64,000 nt of DNA, from contig SFHG01000006.1 in assembly GCA_004555765.1 (NCBI GenBank), positions 5,554 through 69,553 of the forward strand, read 5' to 3'. Below, one piece after another: positions 8,698-18,565 of the stretch. The notes under the pieces are model-generated. The model was given only the letters and a program-made list of their open reading frames with translations. It ran no database searches and was not told the origin of the DNA. The DNA is from Bacteroidales bacterium (GTDB lineage: Bacteria > Bacteroidota > Bacteroidia > Bacteroidales > Porphyromonadaceae). Both the position numbers and the translations under genes were made by a program. Positions within the stretch are counted from its first letter, which is position 1, and the number at the start of each line of letters is the position of its first letter.

Positions 8698-10722
8698 ATG
8701 TTGAAGCTCATAGAAGACGACGGTTGGCTGAAAGCCTACGAACCGGCCATACAGGGACGTTACGATTACTTCATCCGCAAAATGGATGAGCTCAAGGGCG
8801 GCAAAGTCGACAAGATCTCGGACTTCGCTCTCGGACACCTTTACTTCGGGCTGCACAAGACAGAGGACGAATGGGTCATCCGGGAGTGGGCGCCAAACGC
8901 GACTTCCATCTACTTTCTCTGCGACAGCAACGGGTGGAAAAGGCACGAAGCGTACTCTATGGAGCGCCTCGATAACGGGGTATGGGAACTCTATATGCCC
9001 ATCCACGCCCTCAAGCACGGCGACCACTACAAGCTCGAAGTAGAGTGGGACGGCGGAGCGGGACAGAGGGTCCCCGCATGGGCAAGGTACGTGACACAGG
9101 ATCCCGACACCCATATTTTCTCGGCCCGGGTATTCGACCCCGAAAAGCCCTTCCGGTTTAGTCACGCCCGTCCCACCCTCGGGACCGAACCGCTACTCAT
9201 ATACGAGAGCCACGTCGGTATGGCGACCGAAGAGGAAAAGGTAGGTACATACAACGAATTTCGGGAAAACATACTGCCTATGGTGAAAGCCAAGGGCTAT
9301 AACGCGATCCAGCTGATGGCCGTCATGGAGCATCCCTACTACGGATCTTTCGGCTACCAGGTCTCGAACTTCTTTGCTCCCTCCTCACGCTTCGGCACGC
9401 CCGACGAACTCAAGGCGCTCGTCGACGAAGCGCACCGTCTCGGGCTCCTCGTCATTATGGACCTCGTCCACTCCCATGCCGCACGTAACGAAGAAGAGGG
9501 TATCGCCCGGTTTGACGGCACCTATACGCAGTATTTCCACGGCGGGGATCGTATGATTCATCCCGAGTGGAACAGTATGGTCTTCAATTACGGCAAGAAC
9601 GAAGTCCTCCATTTCCTCCTATCCAACTGCCGCTACTGGCTCGAAGAATTCAATCTCGACGGTTATCGCTTCGACGGTGTCACTTCGATGCTCTACCTCG
9701 GTCACGCTTTGGGGCAAACTTTTGCCACCTACGGTGACTACTTCAACGGTGCCCAAGACACCGATGCCATCGTCTACCTACAGCTCGCCAACCGCGTGAT
9801 CCACGAGACCTACCCCGGTGCTCTCACCATCGCCGAAGAGGTGAGCGGAATGCCCGGCATAGCCCGTCCCATAGACGAAGGCGGCTACGGCTTCGACTAC
9901 CGCCTGCAGATGAATATCCCCGACTTCTGGATCAAGCAGCTCAAGGAGAAGAGCGACGAGGACCTCAAGCCGGGATCCATCTGGTGGGAGACGACGAACC
10001 GCCGCTACAACGAGAAAAATGTCTCCTATGCCGAAAGCCACGACCAAGCTCTGGTGGGCGACAAAACCATCATCTTCTGGCTTATGGACAAAGAGATGTA
10101 CTGGCACATGGATCGTGCGGACGACAACGCGGTCGTCGCCCGGGGTATGGCGTACCACAAGATGATACGCCTCGTCACCTCCACGACGATGAATGGCGCG
10201 TACCTCAACTTTATGGGCAACGAGTTCGGACACCCCGAGTGGATCGACTTCCCGAGGGAGGGAAACGGTTGGAGCTACAAGTATGCACGCCGCCAGTGGT
10301 CGCTGGCCTCAAACGGATTTCTCAAATACGCACAGCTTCAGGACTTCGACCGCGATATGCTCGCCCACATCTGCTCCGTGCCCGACTTCGAGCAGCAGGA
10401 GCTCGTCAAGCTCTGGGAGCAAAATGACGACCAAGTCCTCGCCTACGAGCGTGGCGACTATGTCTACGTCTTCAACTTTCACCCCACCAAGTCCTACACC
10501 GACTACGGCATCCTTGCCCGCAACGGCAAATACCGCATCGCGCTTGACACGGATGCGCCGAAGTACGGCGGCTTCGGGCTGCAGGATCCGGAAGTGGAGC
10601 ACTTCACGAAGTACGATCCCGAATTCAGTTTCGATGGGAAAGGACGCCTGATGCTCTACCTCCCGGCACGCACTGCCCTCGTCCTCCGAAGAGTGGACGG
10701 ACACCATTACAACAAAAAATAA
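8698..10722 (+). CDS. glgB: 1,4-alpha-glucan branching enzyme (GH13)
   Basis: A 674-residue protein starting MLKLIEDDGW at ATG 8698; longer readings of the frame run back through aguB and are rejected. An N-terminal CBM48-like region (about 45-150, REWAPNATSIYF, CDSNGW) precedes the GH13 barrel. Catalytic residues: D326 in DGYRFDGVTS, E380 in TIAEEVSGMPG, D449 in ESHDQALVGD. It transfers alpha-1,4 segments to make alpha-1,6 branches in glycogen. The size fits the Bacteroidota/eukaryote-like GlgB rather than the larger enteric form. It shares a run of closely spaced genes with manA; no glycogen synthase gene is in the window. Confidence 0.95.
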   Translation: MLKLIEDDGWLKAYEPAIQGRYDYFIRKMDELKGGKVDKISDFALGHLYFGLHKTEDEWVIREWAPNATSIYFLCDSNGWKRHEAYSMERLDNGVWELYMPIHALKHGDHYKLEVEWDGGAGQRVPAWARYVTQDPDTHIFSARVFDPEKPFRFSHARPTLGTEPLLIYESHVGMATEEEKVGTYNEFRENILPMVKAKGYNAIQLMAVMEHPYYGSFGYQVSNFFAPSSRFGTPDELKALVDEAHRLGLLVIMDLVHSHAARNEEEGIARFDGTYTQYFHGGDRMIHPEWNSMVFNYGKNEVLHFLLSNCRYWLEEFNLDGYRFDGVTSMLYLGHALGQTFATYGDYFNGAQDTDAIVYLQLANRVIHETYPGALTIAEEVSGMPGIARPIDEGGYGFDYRLQMNIPDFWIKQLKEKSDEDLKPGSIWWETTNRRYNEKNVSYAESHDQALVGDKTIIFWLMDKEMYWHMDRADDNAVVARGMAYHKMIRLVTSTTMNGAYLNFMGNEFGHPEWIDFPREGNGWSYKYARRQWSLASNGFLKYAQLQDFDRDMLAHICSVPDFEQQELVKLWEQNDDQVLAYERGDYVYVFNFHPTKSYTDYGILARNGKYRIALDTDAPKYGGFGLQDPEVEHFTKYDPEFSFDGKGRLMLYLPARTALVLRRVDGHHYNKK

Positions 10723-10740
10723 ATACCTATCCTCCGGACA

Positions 10741-11739
10741 ATGAAAACACCCCTCACCGCACCTCTCCACTTCACTCCCGCCTACAAACAGCCGCTCTGG
10801 GGCGGCAATAAAATCTACGACTACAAGGGTCTCCCCGCCCCCGCCCAAGGCATCGGCGAGACGTGGGAGATCTCGGGTATGCCCGGCGGTCCCTCCGTCG
10901 TCGATCGCGGACAGCTACGGGGGAAGACGTTGGCGGAAGTGACTGCAGAGTACGGAGCCGGGCTCTTGGGACAAAAAGTATTCAACCGCTTCGGCACCCA
11001 CTTCCCCCTCCTCGTCAAGCTCATCGACGCAGGTGACGACCTCTCCATCCAAGTGCACCCGGATGACGACTATGCCCGCAAGCACCACGACGGCTCACTC
11101 GGGAAGACCGAGATGTGGTACCTCCTCGACTGCACCCCGGAGGCCACTATTCGCGCGGGGTGGGAGAAAGAAACGAACCCCACCGAGCTCCGCAAAATCG
11201 TCCAAACGGACGAAGTACTCTCTTTCCTCAAGCTCCACAAACCCCGCCACGGCGACCTCTTCTATCTCCCCGCAGGCAAAGTCCACAGCATCGGTGCCGG
11301 ATGCCTCATTCTTGAAATACAGGAAGCCAGCGACATCACCTACCGCCTTTTCGACTTCAACCGCACCGATGCCCGCGGGATGAAGCGCGAGCTCCACATA
11401 GACCCCGCGTCCGAAGTCATCAATTACGCCGTGGACACCGAGGGGGCGAAGAATTTCGCCACCCCCGAGCCGAATAAGCTCGTGACTATGGTCGTGAGTC
11501 CCTATTTCCGCACCTCCGTCCTCAGTCTGACGGACGAGAGTTTTCACCTCGACCTCGGCAGTCGCGACTCCTTCACTTTCTATTTTGTAGAAGAGGGTGA
11601 AGTAGCTTTCGAGGGGCAAGGAGGTTGGTCCGAAAAAGTCCGTAAGGGTGATTTTCTCCTCCTCCCCGCACCGATAAAAGAGGCGGACATCAAGCTCCAC
11701 TCCTCTTCCGCCAAGCTCATCGAGTGCTTCGTCCCCTGA
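10741..11739 (+). CDS. manA: Mannose-6-phosphate isomerase, class I
   Basis: A 332-residue cupin enzyme interconverting mannose-6-phosphate and fructose-6-phosphate. Zinc-site motifs: LSIQVHPDD (Gln, His), GKTEMWY (Glu) and LPAGKVHSIG (His), plus the catalytic-Arg region DITYRLFDFNR. Length matches the short class I form. It starts 18 bp after glgB and ends the aguA-to-manA gene run. Confidence 0.94.
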   Translation: MKTPLTAPLHFTPAYKQPLWGGNKIYDYKGLPAPAQGIGETWEISGMPGGPSVVDRGQLRGKTLAEVTAEYGAGLLGQKVFNRFGTHFPLLVKLIDAGDDLSIQVHPDDDYARKHHDGSLGKTEMWYLLDCTPEATIRAGWEKETNPTELRKIVQTDEVLSFLKLHKPRHGDLFYLPAGKVHSIGAGCLILEIQEASDITYRLFDFNRTDARGMKRELHIDPASEVINYAVDTEGAKNFATPEPNKLVTMVVSPYFRTSVLSLTDESFHLDLGSRDSFTFYFVEEGEVAFEGQGGWSEKVRKGDFLLLPAPIKEADIKLHSSSAKLIECFVP

Positions 11740-11789
11740 CCCGGGGAAGCGCGTAGGCAGGCCTACCGCCTGACCTTGCGGGAGCCGAC

Positions 11790-11912
11790 CGGAGATACGT
11801 CCCGGGCATAAAAGGAGGAAAAAATTTCGGTCGTACCGGGGAAGAGGCGGGACACGTACCGAGAAAGAAGCGAGACACGTACCGCGCCTTTCTTCCCGGT
11901 CTGTACCGGATT
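11790..11912. repeat. Palindromic element cluster E3
   Basis: Words in order: GGAGATACGTCCC, TTTCGGTCGTACCGGGG (11826 on), GGGACACGTACCG, CGAGACACGTACCG and CCGGTCTGTACCGG. It is the same family as E1 and E2, here as several alternating units after manA. The string AAAAATTTCGGTCGTACC recurs at 43415-43432. Confidence 0.85.
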
Positions 11913-11970
11913 TTTCCGCGCCCGACATCCTCCGACCCGGCTCGACCCGGTTCGACATCGACCAACGCCT

Positions 11971-11996
11971 AACTGCCAACTACCAACTACCGACTA
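11971..11996 (+). repeat. Heptamer repeat directly before a start codon
   Basis: AACTGCC, AACTACC, AACTACC and a partial GACTA are followed at once by the ATG at 11997. A closely related heptamer array sits directly before another start codon at 62302-62341. Confidence 0.7.
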
Positions 11997-13469
11997 ATGA
12001 GATCACTCCCTTTTTTACTCTCTCTCCTGCTCCTTTCGGGATGCGGGACTTCGTCCGGGCTGAAAAAGCAGGCTCCGCCCCGCCCCGTAGAAGCGACCAT
12101 CCTTGCAGTCAATGATATGCACGCCACCCTCGACCACCTCCCGAGACTGGCGTTTGTGGCAGACAGTCTCAGGGGCATATACCCGGATCTCCTTTTGGTC
12201 TCTGCGGGCGACAACCAGACCGGCAACCCCGCAAACGACAACTATGAACCGAAAGGGTTCCCGATGATCGACCTTATGAACGACTTGGGTTTTGCCGTCT
12301 CCGCCGTCGGCAACCACGAATTCGATTCGGACGTGAAGGGCTTCGAGTTTCTTTCCCGGAAAGCGGACTTCCCTTTTATTTCCGCCAATGTCCACAAGCC
12401 GGAGGGGAGCAGGCTCAAGCTCAAACCCTACGTCATCCTGACACTGAAGACGGGGACGAAGGTCGGCTTTGTCTCACTCCTCGACGTGAGCAAAGAGACC
12501 GGGTTGCCGGCTTCGCACCCGGATAAGATGAAAGGATTCACCTTTTTACCCCCTCTCGAACACGCACTTGACTACGATGCAGTGGCGGACTCCGCGGACA
12601 TCGTGCTTTTCCTCAACCACCTCGGATTTGAGGCGGACAAAGAGCTTGCTGACCGACTTAACGCCCGCAGGTACCCCCTCATCATCGGCGGACACTCCCA
12701 CACCCTCGTCCCGGAAGGCACGGTAAGGAACGGCATCCGCATCACCCAAGCCAAGTCGAACCTCAAATACGCCACCCTCATCCGAATCTCCAAGAGAGCA
12801 GGAGGGACATACGACATCCGGACGAAAAACCTCCCCATCGATCCCAAAGAATCTGTGGACAAAAATGTGGCCCAAAAAGTGCAGCGTTACCTCGATAACC
12901 CTGCCCTCCTCCGGGTCATTGGCAAGCTTGACGCCCCTTTGAAGAATAAAGAGCAAATAGGCTACCTCTTTACCGATGCCCTCCGCGATGTGTCGGGTGC
13001 CGATTTCGCCCTCGCCAATGGCGGCGGCGTGCGTATCCCGAGCCTCCCCGAGGGCGATATCCGGGTCCGCGACATCTATGCCGCCGACCCTTTCGGTAAC
13101 GAAGGCGTGGTCTACGACCTCACCGGGCGCCAAATCGCAGACCTGCTTCTGAGGCACTGGAAAGGGGACGGGTATAAGATCTGTTTCCCCTCCGGCTTCA
13201 AGATCCGCTACGTAACAGACGGACCTGCTGCAGAAGACGACTCGCCCCGCATAGAACTCTCCGACCTCCAAGGTAAGCCCCTCGACCCGGACAGAACCTA
13301 CTCCGTGGCGATGAATAACTACCTCTCCACCACGTTCCTGTCCGCGGACTTGCCCTATAAAAGTCTATTTATGCCCACCGCCGAGATCACCATCGGGTAC
13401 GTCTCGCGACTTAAAGAGATACCCTCCTACGACAGCCGGAAACTCGTGGAAGTCACAGCGGTCGAATAA
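11997..13469 (+). CDS. 5'-nucleotidase/UshA-like metallophosphoesterase lipoprotein
   Basis: A 490-residue exported protein with lipobox LLLSGC (Cys16). The N-terminal calcineurin-like domain has AVNDMHATLD, SAGDNQTGN, VGNHEFD and GGHSHT, the dimetal ligand blocks. The C-terminal part (about 315-480) has the 5'-nucleotidase substrate domain, with ANGGGVR and DPFGNEGVVYDLTG. The family hydrolyses nucleotides or related phosphoesters at the cell surface or periplasm to scavenge nucleosides and phosphate; the exact substrate cannot be told. It stands alone with its own leader containing heptamer repeats. Confidence 0.9.
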   Translation: MRSLPFLLSLLLLSGCGTSSGLKKQAPPRPVEATILAVNDMHATLDHLPRLAFVADSLRGIYPDLLLVSAGDNQTGNPANDNYEPKGFPMIDLMNDLGFAVSAVGNHEFDSDVKGFEFLSRKADFPFISANVHKPEGSRLKLKPYVILTLKTGTKVGFVSLLDVSKETGLPASHPDKMKGFTFLPPLEHALDYDAVADSADIVLFLNHLGFEADKELADRLNARRYPLIIGGHSHTLVPEGTVRNGIRITQAKSNLKYATLIRISKRAGGTYDIRTKNLPIDPKESVDKNVAQKVQRYLDNPALLRVIGKLDAPLKNKEQIGYLFTDALRDVSGADFALANGGGVRIPSLPEGDIRVRDIYAADPFGNEGVVYDLTGRQIADLLLRHWKGDGYKICFPSGFKIRYVTDGPAAEDDSPRIELSDLQGKPLDPDRTYSVAMNNYLSTTFLSADLPYKSLFMPTAEITIGYVSRLKEIPSYDSRKLVEVTAVE

Positions 13470-13541
13470 GACCCAATTTTCCCCTCCGGCAGTCTCCTCT
13501 GACCATATTTTTCACCATAATCTATAACAAACTCAGCAGCA

Positions 13542-14978
13542 ATGAACAAACTCCATGAATTAGCAACCCTGGGAACCATACTCGTAGGAGCTCTCTTCGG
13601 ACTCTCTTCAGAAGCCTCTGCGCAAAAGGTTCTTTACCCGGAAAACGCACCCAAGCCCTTCCTCATCAAGACCGAAGTACCGGCTCGTCCCGCAGGGCAG
13701 CAGGATATGCTCCTCTTCCGGGCTCCCAAGCTCGAAACCGTCCGCATCGGGTTCATCGGACTCGGGATGCGCGGACCCGGCGCAGTCGACCGTATGAGCC
13801 AAATAGAGGGTACCGACATCGTCGCCCTCTGCGACCTCCACGAAGAACGCGTCAAGAAGAGCAACGAGATTCTCGCCAAAAGAGGTCGGCACGCCGCGGC
13901 CGAATACTCCGGTAGCGAAGATGCGTGGAAAAAACTCGTCGAACGTCCCGACATCGACCTTGTCTATATCGCCACCGACTGGCAGACGCACGTGGAAATG
14001 GCACTCTACGCCATGGAGCACGGCAAACACGTCGCCGTCGAAGTCCCCGCCGCCTTCTCCCTCGAAGACATTTGGGCACTCATCAATACCAGCGAGCGCA
14101 CCCGCAAGCACTGTATGATGCTCGAGAACTGTGTCTACGACTTTTTTGAGATGACCACGCTTAATATGGCCGAGAAAGGGCTCTTTGGCGAAGTCCTCTA
14201 CGCCGAGGGTGGCTACCTCCACAACCTCGAACCCTTCTGGGACTACTACGAAGGCAACTGGCGTATGGACTACAACCAAAAGCACCGCGGTGACATCTAT
14301 CCCACGCACGGGATGGGACCTGCGGCACAGGTGCTGAACATCCACCGCGGCGATAAGATGAACGTCCTCGTCTCTATGGACTCCAAGCCTGTCTCCATAC
14401 CCGCTTTCCTCGAAAAAGAAGGGCGAGACTCAAGCAATTTCCAAAACGGAGAACACACGATGACCTTCATACGCACGGAAAAAGGCAAGACCATCTACAT
14501 CCACCACGATGTCGCCACCCCCCACCCCTACGACCGTATGTACCTCGTACAGGGCACCAAGGGCAAAGCTCAGAAGTACCCCCACCAGCACTACTCTTTC
14601 GTCTCAGACGAGATGCTCGCGGATGGCTCCATGCCTGACCACGAGAACCTCAATATGGAGGATTGGCTCAGCCCGGATCAGCAAAAAGCCCTCGTCGAGA
14701 AATACAAACACCCCATCACCCGTGAGCTCGAAGAAGTAGCCAAGAAAGTCGGTGGACACGGCGGTATGGACTTCATTATGGACTACCGTCTCATCTACTG
14801 TCTCCGCAACGGTCTGCCTCTCGACCAAGACGTGTACGACCTTGCCGAGTGGTGCGCACTCGTACCCCTCTCCAAGATCTCCATAGAGGCCGGCTTCGCC
14901 CCTGTGGAAGTTCCCGACTTCACCCGTGGAGGGTGGAATAAGACCCAAGGCTACCGCCACTATATGATCGGCGACTAA
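13542..14978 (+). CDS. Exported Gfo/Idh/MocA-family protein, GH109-like
   Basis: A 478-residue protein with a signal peptide ending near SSEASAQ and a Rossmann NAD-binding site at RIGFIGLGMRGPG (about 68-80). The string GDIYPTHGMGP and the general layout match GH109 alpha-N-acetylgalactosaminidases, which use a bound NAD for a redox-type glycoside cleavage. The HVAVEVP block is also typical. Export and family point to removal of GalNAc from host glycoproteins, but related members are plain sugar dehydrogenases, so activity is only a guess. A strong terminator follows. Confidence 0.85.
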   Translation: MNKLHELATLGTILVGALFGLSSEASAQKVLYPENAPKPFLIKTEVPARPAGQQDMLLFRAPKLETVRIGFIGLGMRGPGAVDRMSQIEGTDIVALCDLHEERVKKSNEILAKRGRHAAAEYSGSEDAWKKLVERPDIDLVYIATDWQTHVEMALYAMEHGKHVAVEVPAAFSLEDIWALINTSERTRKHCMMLENCVYDFFEMTTLNMAEKGLFGEVLYAEGGYLHNLEPFWDYYEGNWRMDYNQKHRGDIYPTHGMGPAAQVLNIHRGDKMNVLVSMDSKPVSIPAFLEKEGRDSSNFQNGEHTMTFIRTEKGKTIYIHHDVATPHPYDRMYLVQGTKGKAQKYPHQHYSFVSDEMLADGSMPDHENLNMEDWLSPDQQKALVEKYKHPITRELEEVAKKVGGHGGMDFIMDYRLIYCLRNGLPLDQDVYDLAEWCALVPLSKISIEAGFAPVEVPDFTRGGWNKTQGYRHYMIGD

Positions 14979-15004
14979 ATGCCGCTCCTCAAAAATCCCC
15001 TACG

Positions 15005-15043
15005 GAGGGTGTGTCGAAAGTAAGATTTCGGCACACCCTCTTT
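15005..15043 (+). terminator. Intrinsic terminator after the GH109-like gene
   Basis: Stem GAGGGTGTGTCGAAA (15005-15019) with TTTCGGCACACCCTC (15026-15040), one G-U wobble, loop of six, then TTTCT. Its sequence is nearly the same as the terminator at 23679-23722. Confidence 0.85.
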
Positions 15044-15105
15044 CTGATGGCGTACCGCCTTAAGTCCGGGATGTCATTGCTTAAAAAGCTAATGACTTAA
15101 ATCTT

Positions 15106-15149
15106 TTTGTGTGATTGAAATTTTGACTATATTGCATTTGAAATAGTCA
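15106..15149 (+). promoter_or_regulatory. Probable susC promoter overlapped by a palindrome
   Basis: TTTG at 15106-15109 and TATATTG at 15128-15134 resemble the -33 and -7 boxes (one base short of TAnnTTTG). The inverted repeat TGACTAT (15124-15130) / ATAGTCA (15143-15149) spans the -7 region and could be an operator. A second hairpin, GTCATT...AATGAC, lies just upstream at 15073-15094. Confidence 0.4.
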
Positions 15150-15203
15150 AGTACCCCATAATCGGTACGCTTCACTTAAATAAATCAATTTCACAGTTGG
15201 TAA

Positions 15204-18200
15204 ATGAAGAGATTTAGACCACTTATTTTAACGCTGTTTGCACTTCTACTGCAGACAGGGCTTTCCTCCGCCCAAAGCGATCTGATACACGGTGTAGTGA
15301 TCGACGAAACGGAGACGGAAGTCATTGGAGCCACAGTAAGGCTGAAACGCGATCCGAAAGTCGGCCTCCAAACAGATATGGATGGTAAGTTTGCCATAAA
15401 GGCCAAGCCGGGCGAGGTGCTTATCATCTCTTTCGTAGGCTATGTAACCCAAGAAGTCAAGGCGAAAGAAGGTATGCGCGTCAAGCTCGTACCGGACTCC
15501 GAGACCCTCGGCGAAGTCGTCGTCACGGGTATGGTCGCTCAGGACAAACGGCTTTTCACAGGTGCCACCGACAAGTTGGATGCCAAAGATGTGAAGCTCG
15601 ACGGTATGGCCGATCTCAGCCGCGGCCTCGAGGGTAGATCCGCCGGAGTGACGGTCCAAAACGTCTCAGGGACATTTGGTACGGCTCCAAAGATCAGAGT
15701 ACGCGGTGCCACTTCAATCTACGGGGACTCCAAACCTCTATGGGTAGTGGATGGTGTCATTCAAGAAAATGTCGTGGAAGTCAGCGCCGACGCACTCAGC
15801 TCCGGAGATGCCACGACCTTGATAAGCTCGGCAATAGCCGGACTTAACCCGGACGACATCGAAAGTTTCCAAATACTGAAAGATGGTAGTGCCACGTCCA
15901 TCTACGGTGCAAAGGCAATGGCCGGAGTGATTGTCATCACGACAAAGAAAGGGCGTGCAGGAACCAGCAGTTTCAGCTATACGGGAGAATTCACCACCCG
16001 TCTGATTCCTTCATACAGCGAATTCAATATTATGAACTCCCAGGATCAAATGGGATTTTATGAGGAACTTCGCCAGAAAGGGTGGCTCAACTTCGCAGAG
16101 ACATTCCGCGCAAGTGCTTCAGGAGAATACGGAAGAATGTACCAACTGACACACAGCTACAACCCAAAGACAGGACAGTGGGGACTTGCCAATACCCCTG
16201 AGGCTCGTGCCGATTTTCTCCGCGCCGCGGAAATGAGAAACACCGACTGGTTCAGAGAACTCTTTTCTCCTGCAGTTATGATGAACCACTCTGTCAGCAT
16301 GAGTTCGGGATCCGAGAAAAACCAAACCTATGTGTCGCTGTCCGTAATGACCGATCCGGGATGGATGGAAGCGAGCAACGTGAATCGCTATACTGCGAAC
16401 CTCAATAACACATACCACTTCAGTAAGCAGGTAGACTTTAATGCGATCGCCAATGTATCTTACCGCAAGCAGAAAGCTCCCGGATCTCTGAGCCAAGGCA
16501 CCGATGCCGTCAATGGCACCGTTTCGCGTGACTTCGACATCAACCCTTACTCATACGCACTCAATACCAGCAGGACGCTTGACCCTAACGTGGCTTACAC
16601 ACGGAATTATGCCCCTTTCAACATCCATAAGGAACTCGAGAACAACTTTATGGATCTTGATGTCTTCGATGCAAAGTTTCAGGGCGAGCTAACCTATAAG
16701 CCGATCAGAAACCTCACGTTTAAGGCTCTCGGTGCATTCAAATACTCCGGTACCAAGCAAGAGCACAGGATCAAAGACGAATCCAACCAGGCACTTGCTT
16801 ATCGTGCGATGGGCGACGCGACCATAGTAGATGCCAATCCCTGGCTCTATAAAGATCCGGATCTTCCCAATTCGCTTCCTTTCAGCATCCTGCCCAACGG
16901 AGGTTTCTACAACACCAATGGCTACAAGATGTACAGCTATGACTTCCGCCTGACCGGTCAGTACAACACCGTGTTCGGCAATGACAACATCTTCAACGCC
17001 TACGCCGGTACGGAACTCAATGCCCAAGACAGATCAAGCGACAGTTTCGACGGCTGGGGTATGCAGTATTCCAATGGGGAGGTTCCTTTCTGGGATTATA
17101 ATGCCTTTAAGCACATGAAAGAGGGCAATTCGCATTACTACTCCCTATACAATACACGCGTCCGTACTTTGGCATTCTTTGCCACGGCCACCTATTCTTA
17201 TCAAGGTAAGTACACTCTGACTGCAACCGGACGGTACGAGGGATCCAACCGCCTGGGGAAGACCCGCAAGGCACGCTGGCTGCCGACATGGAACGTCGCC
17301 GGGGCTTGGAATGTACACGAGGAAGACTTTTTCAAAGCGCACCTCTCAAATGTACTCTCCAACCTTACCCTGAAGGCATCATACTCCCTGACGGCGGATG
17401 CGGGGCCAAGTTGGGTCACCAACTCCCGCGTCGTCATCGGCAGCTACAACCCCTGGAGACCGTCTGCCGGGGTAACCGAGACCGGTCTCAAAGTGCAGAA
17501 CCTTGAGAATAGTGACCTCACCTACGAAAAAAAGCACGAGTTGAACATCGGTGCGGACATCGGCTTCTTGAACAACCGGATCAACCTAACGGTCGACTGG
17601 TACAAGCGCAACAACTTTGACCTCATTGGCTACACGAATACCCAGGGCGTAGGCGGGGAGGTCAACAGGATAGGAAACGTGGCCTCAATGCGAAGTCATG
17701 GTGTGGAAGTGTCTCTCTCCACCCAAAACATCAAGTCCAAAGATTTCAGCTGGACGACCAGCTTCATCTTCGGCTACAATGCCAATGTAGTGACCCAGCT
17801 TGACAACCGGAGTCGGATCATCGACTTTATTACAGGTACGGGTTTCGCCCGCGAAGGCTATCCGGTAAGAGGTCTCTTCTCCATCCCGTTCAAAGGGTTG
17901 GATAACGAAGGTTTCCCGATTTTTGAGATCAATGGAGAGAAAGTGGATCGGTCGGGCTATGGAAACATCAATTTCCAAGAACGGGAAAACATTGATTTCT
18001 TGAAATACGAAGGTCCGATTGACCCCACATATAACGGCAGCTTTGGGAATATCTTTACTTACAAAGGTATTCGACTCAACGTCTTCCTCACCTATTCCGG
18101 TGGCAATAAGCTAAGATTGAACCCCGTATTCCGCAGTTCCTACAGTGACCTTGATGCCACCCCGAAGGACTTCCAAGACCGATGGATGGTACCGGGAAAC

Positions 18201-18545
18201 GAAAAGATTACAGATATCCCCAAAGTACTCTCCAGACTTGACGTATACTACAACGGGAATAGCAACAGAGGATACAACGCCTACAATTACTCGACTGCAC
18301 GAGTAGCGAACGGTGACTTCATACGCCTCAAAGAGCTGTCCATCTCGTATGACTTACCGTCCGGTTTTTTGAACAAACACCTTGGGTTCCTTTCTGCTGC
18401 ATCCATTAAGTTGCAGGCTACAAACCTATTTCTTCTCTACTCCGATCCTGCTCTGAGAGGTCAGGATCCCGAGTTCTTCCAATCAGGAGGGGTATCTGCG
18501 CCTATTCCGAAGCAGATTACCGCTACTCTTCGTTTAGGTTTCTAA
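15204..18545 (+). CDS. SusC/RagA-family TonB-linked outer membrane transporter
   Basis: An 1113-residue beta-barrel transporter. It has a signal peptide (to about 23), then a carboxypeptidase-regulatory-like domain (about 27-105, LIHGVVIDE...FVGYVTQEV), then the TonB-box-like LGEVVVTG, a plug domain (about 115-260) and a barrel ending in RLGF. No N-terminal STN signalling domain is present, so control by a partner anti-sigma factor is unlikely. With SusD it would import a polymer fragment. The following genes encode a metallopeptidase and accessory lipoproteins but no glycosidase, which suggests a protein, peptide or glycopeptide substrate (inference). Confidence 0.95.
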   Translation: MKRFRPLILTLFALLLQTGLSSAQSDLIHGVVIDETETEVIGATVRLKRDPKVGLQTDMDGKFAIKAKPGEVLIISFVGYVTQEVKAKEGMRVKLVPDSETLGEVVVTGMVAQDKRLFTGATDKLDAKDVKLDGMADLSRGLEGRSAGVTVQNVSGTFGTAPKIRVRGATSIYGDSKPLWVVDGVIQENVVEVSADALSSGDATTLISSAIAGLNPDDIESFQILKDGSATSIYGAKAMAGVIVITTKKGRAGTSSFSYTGEFTTRLIPSYSEFNIMNSQDQMGFYEELRQKGWLNFAETFRASASGEYGRMYQLTHSYNPKTGQWGLANTPEARADFLRAAEMRNTDWFRELFSPAVMMNHSVSMSSGSEKNQTYVSLSVMTDPGWMEASNVNRYTANLNNTYHFSKQVDFNAIANVSYRKQKAPGSLSQGTDAVNGTVSRDFDINPYSYALNTSRTLDPNVAYTRNYAPFNIHKELENNFMDLDVFDAKFQGELTYKPIRNLTFKALGAFKYSGTKQEHRIKDESNQALAYRAMGDATIVDANPWLYKDPDLPNSLPFSILPNGGFYNTNGYKMYSYDFRLTGQYNTVFGNDNIFNAYAGTELNAQDRSSDSFDGWGMQYSNGEVPFWDYNAFKHMKEGNSHYYSLYNTRVRTLAFFATATYSYQGKYTLTATGRYEGSNRLGKTRKARWLPTWNVAGAWNVHEEDFFKAHLSNVLSNLTLKASYSLTADAGPSWVTNSRVVIGSYNPWRPSAGVTETGLKVQNLENSDLTYEKKHELNIGADIGFLNNRINLTVDWYKRNNFDLIGYTNTQGVGGEVNRIGNVASMRSHGVEVSLSTQNIKSKDFSWTTSFIFGYNANVVTQLDNRSRIIDFITGTGFAREGYPVRGLFSIPFKGLDNEGFPIFEINGEKVDRSGYGNINFQERENIDFLKYEGPIDPTYNGSFGNIFTYKGIRLNVFLTYSGGNKLRLNPVFRSSYSDLDATPKDFQDRWMVPGNEKITDIPKVLSRLDVYYNGNSNRGYNAYNYSTARVANGDFIRLKELSISYDLPSGFLNKHLGFLSAASIKLQATNLFLLYSDPALRGQDPEFFQSGGVSAPIPKQITATLRLGF

Positions 18546-18565
18546 TCCATTGAAAAAGTTTATCT

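Noticed and set aside
9080..9105. GGTACGTGACACAG within glgB, like an element word
   Set aside because: Single word with no inverted partner, coding for the conserved RYVTQDP stretch; judged a coincidence.
11790..11912. Regularly spaced repeats that might be a CRISPR array
   Set aside because: Units are short, inverted, of unequal spacing and found singly in many other spacers; no cas genes are present.
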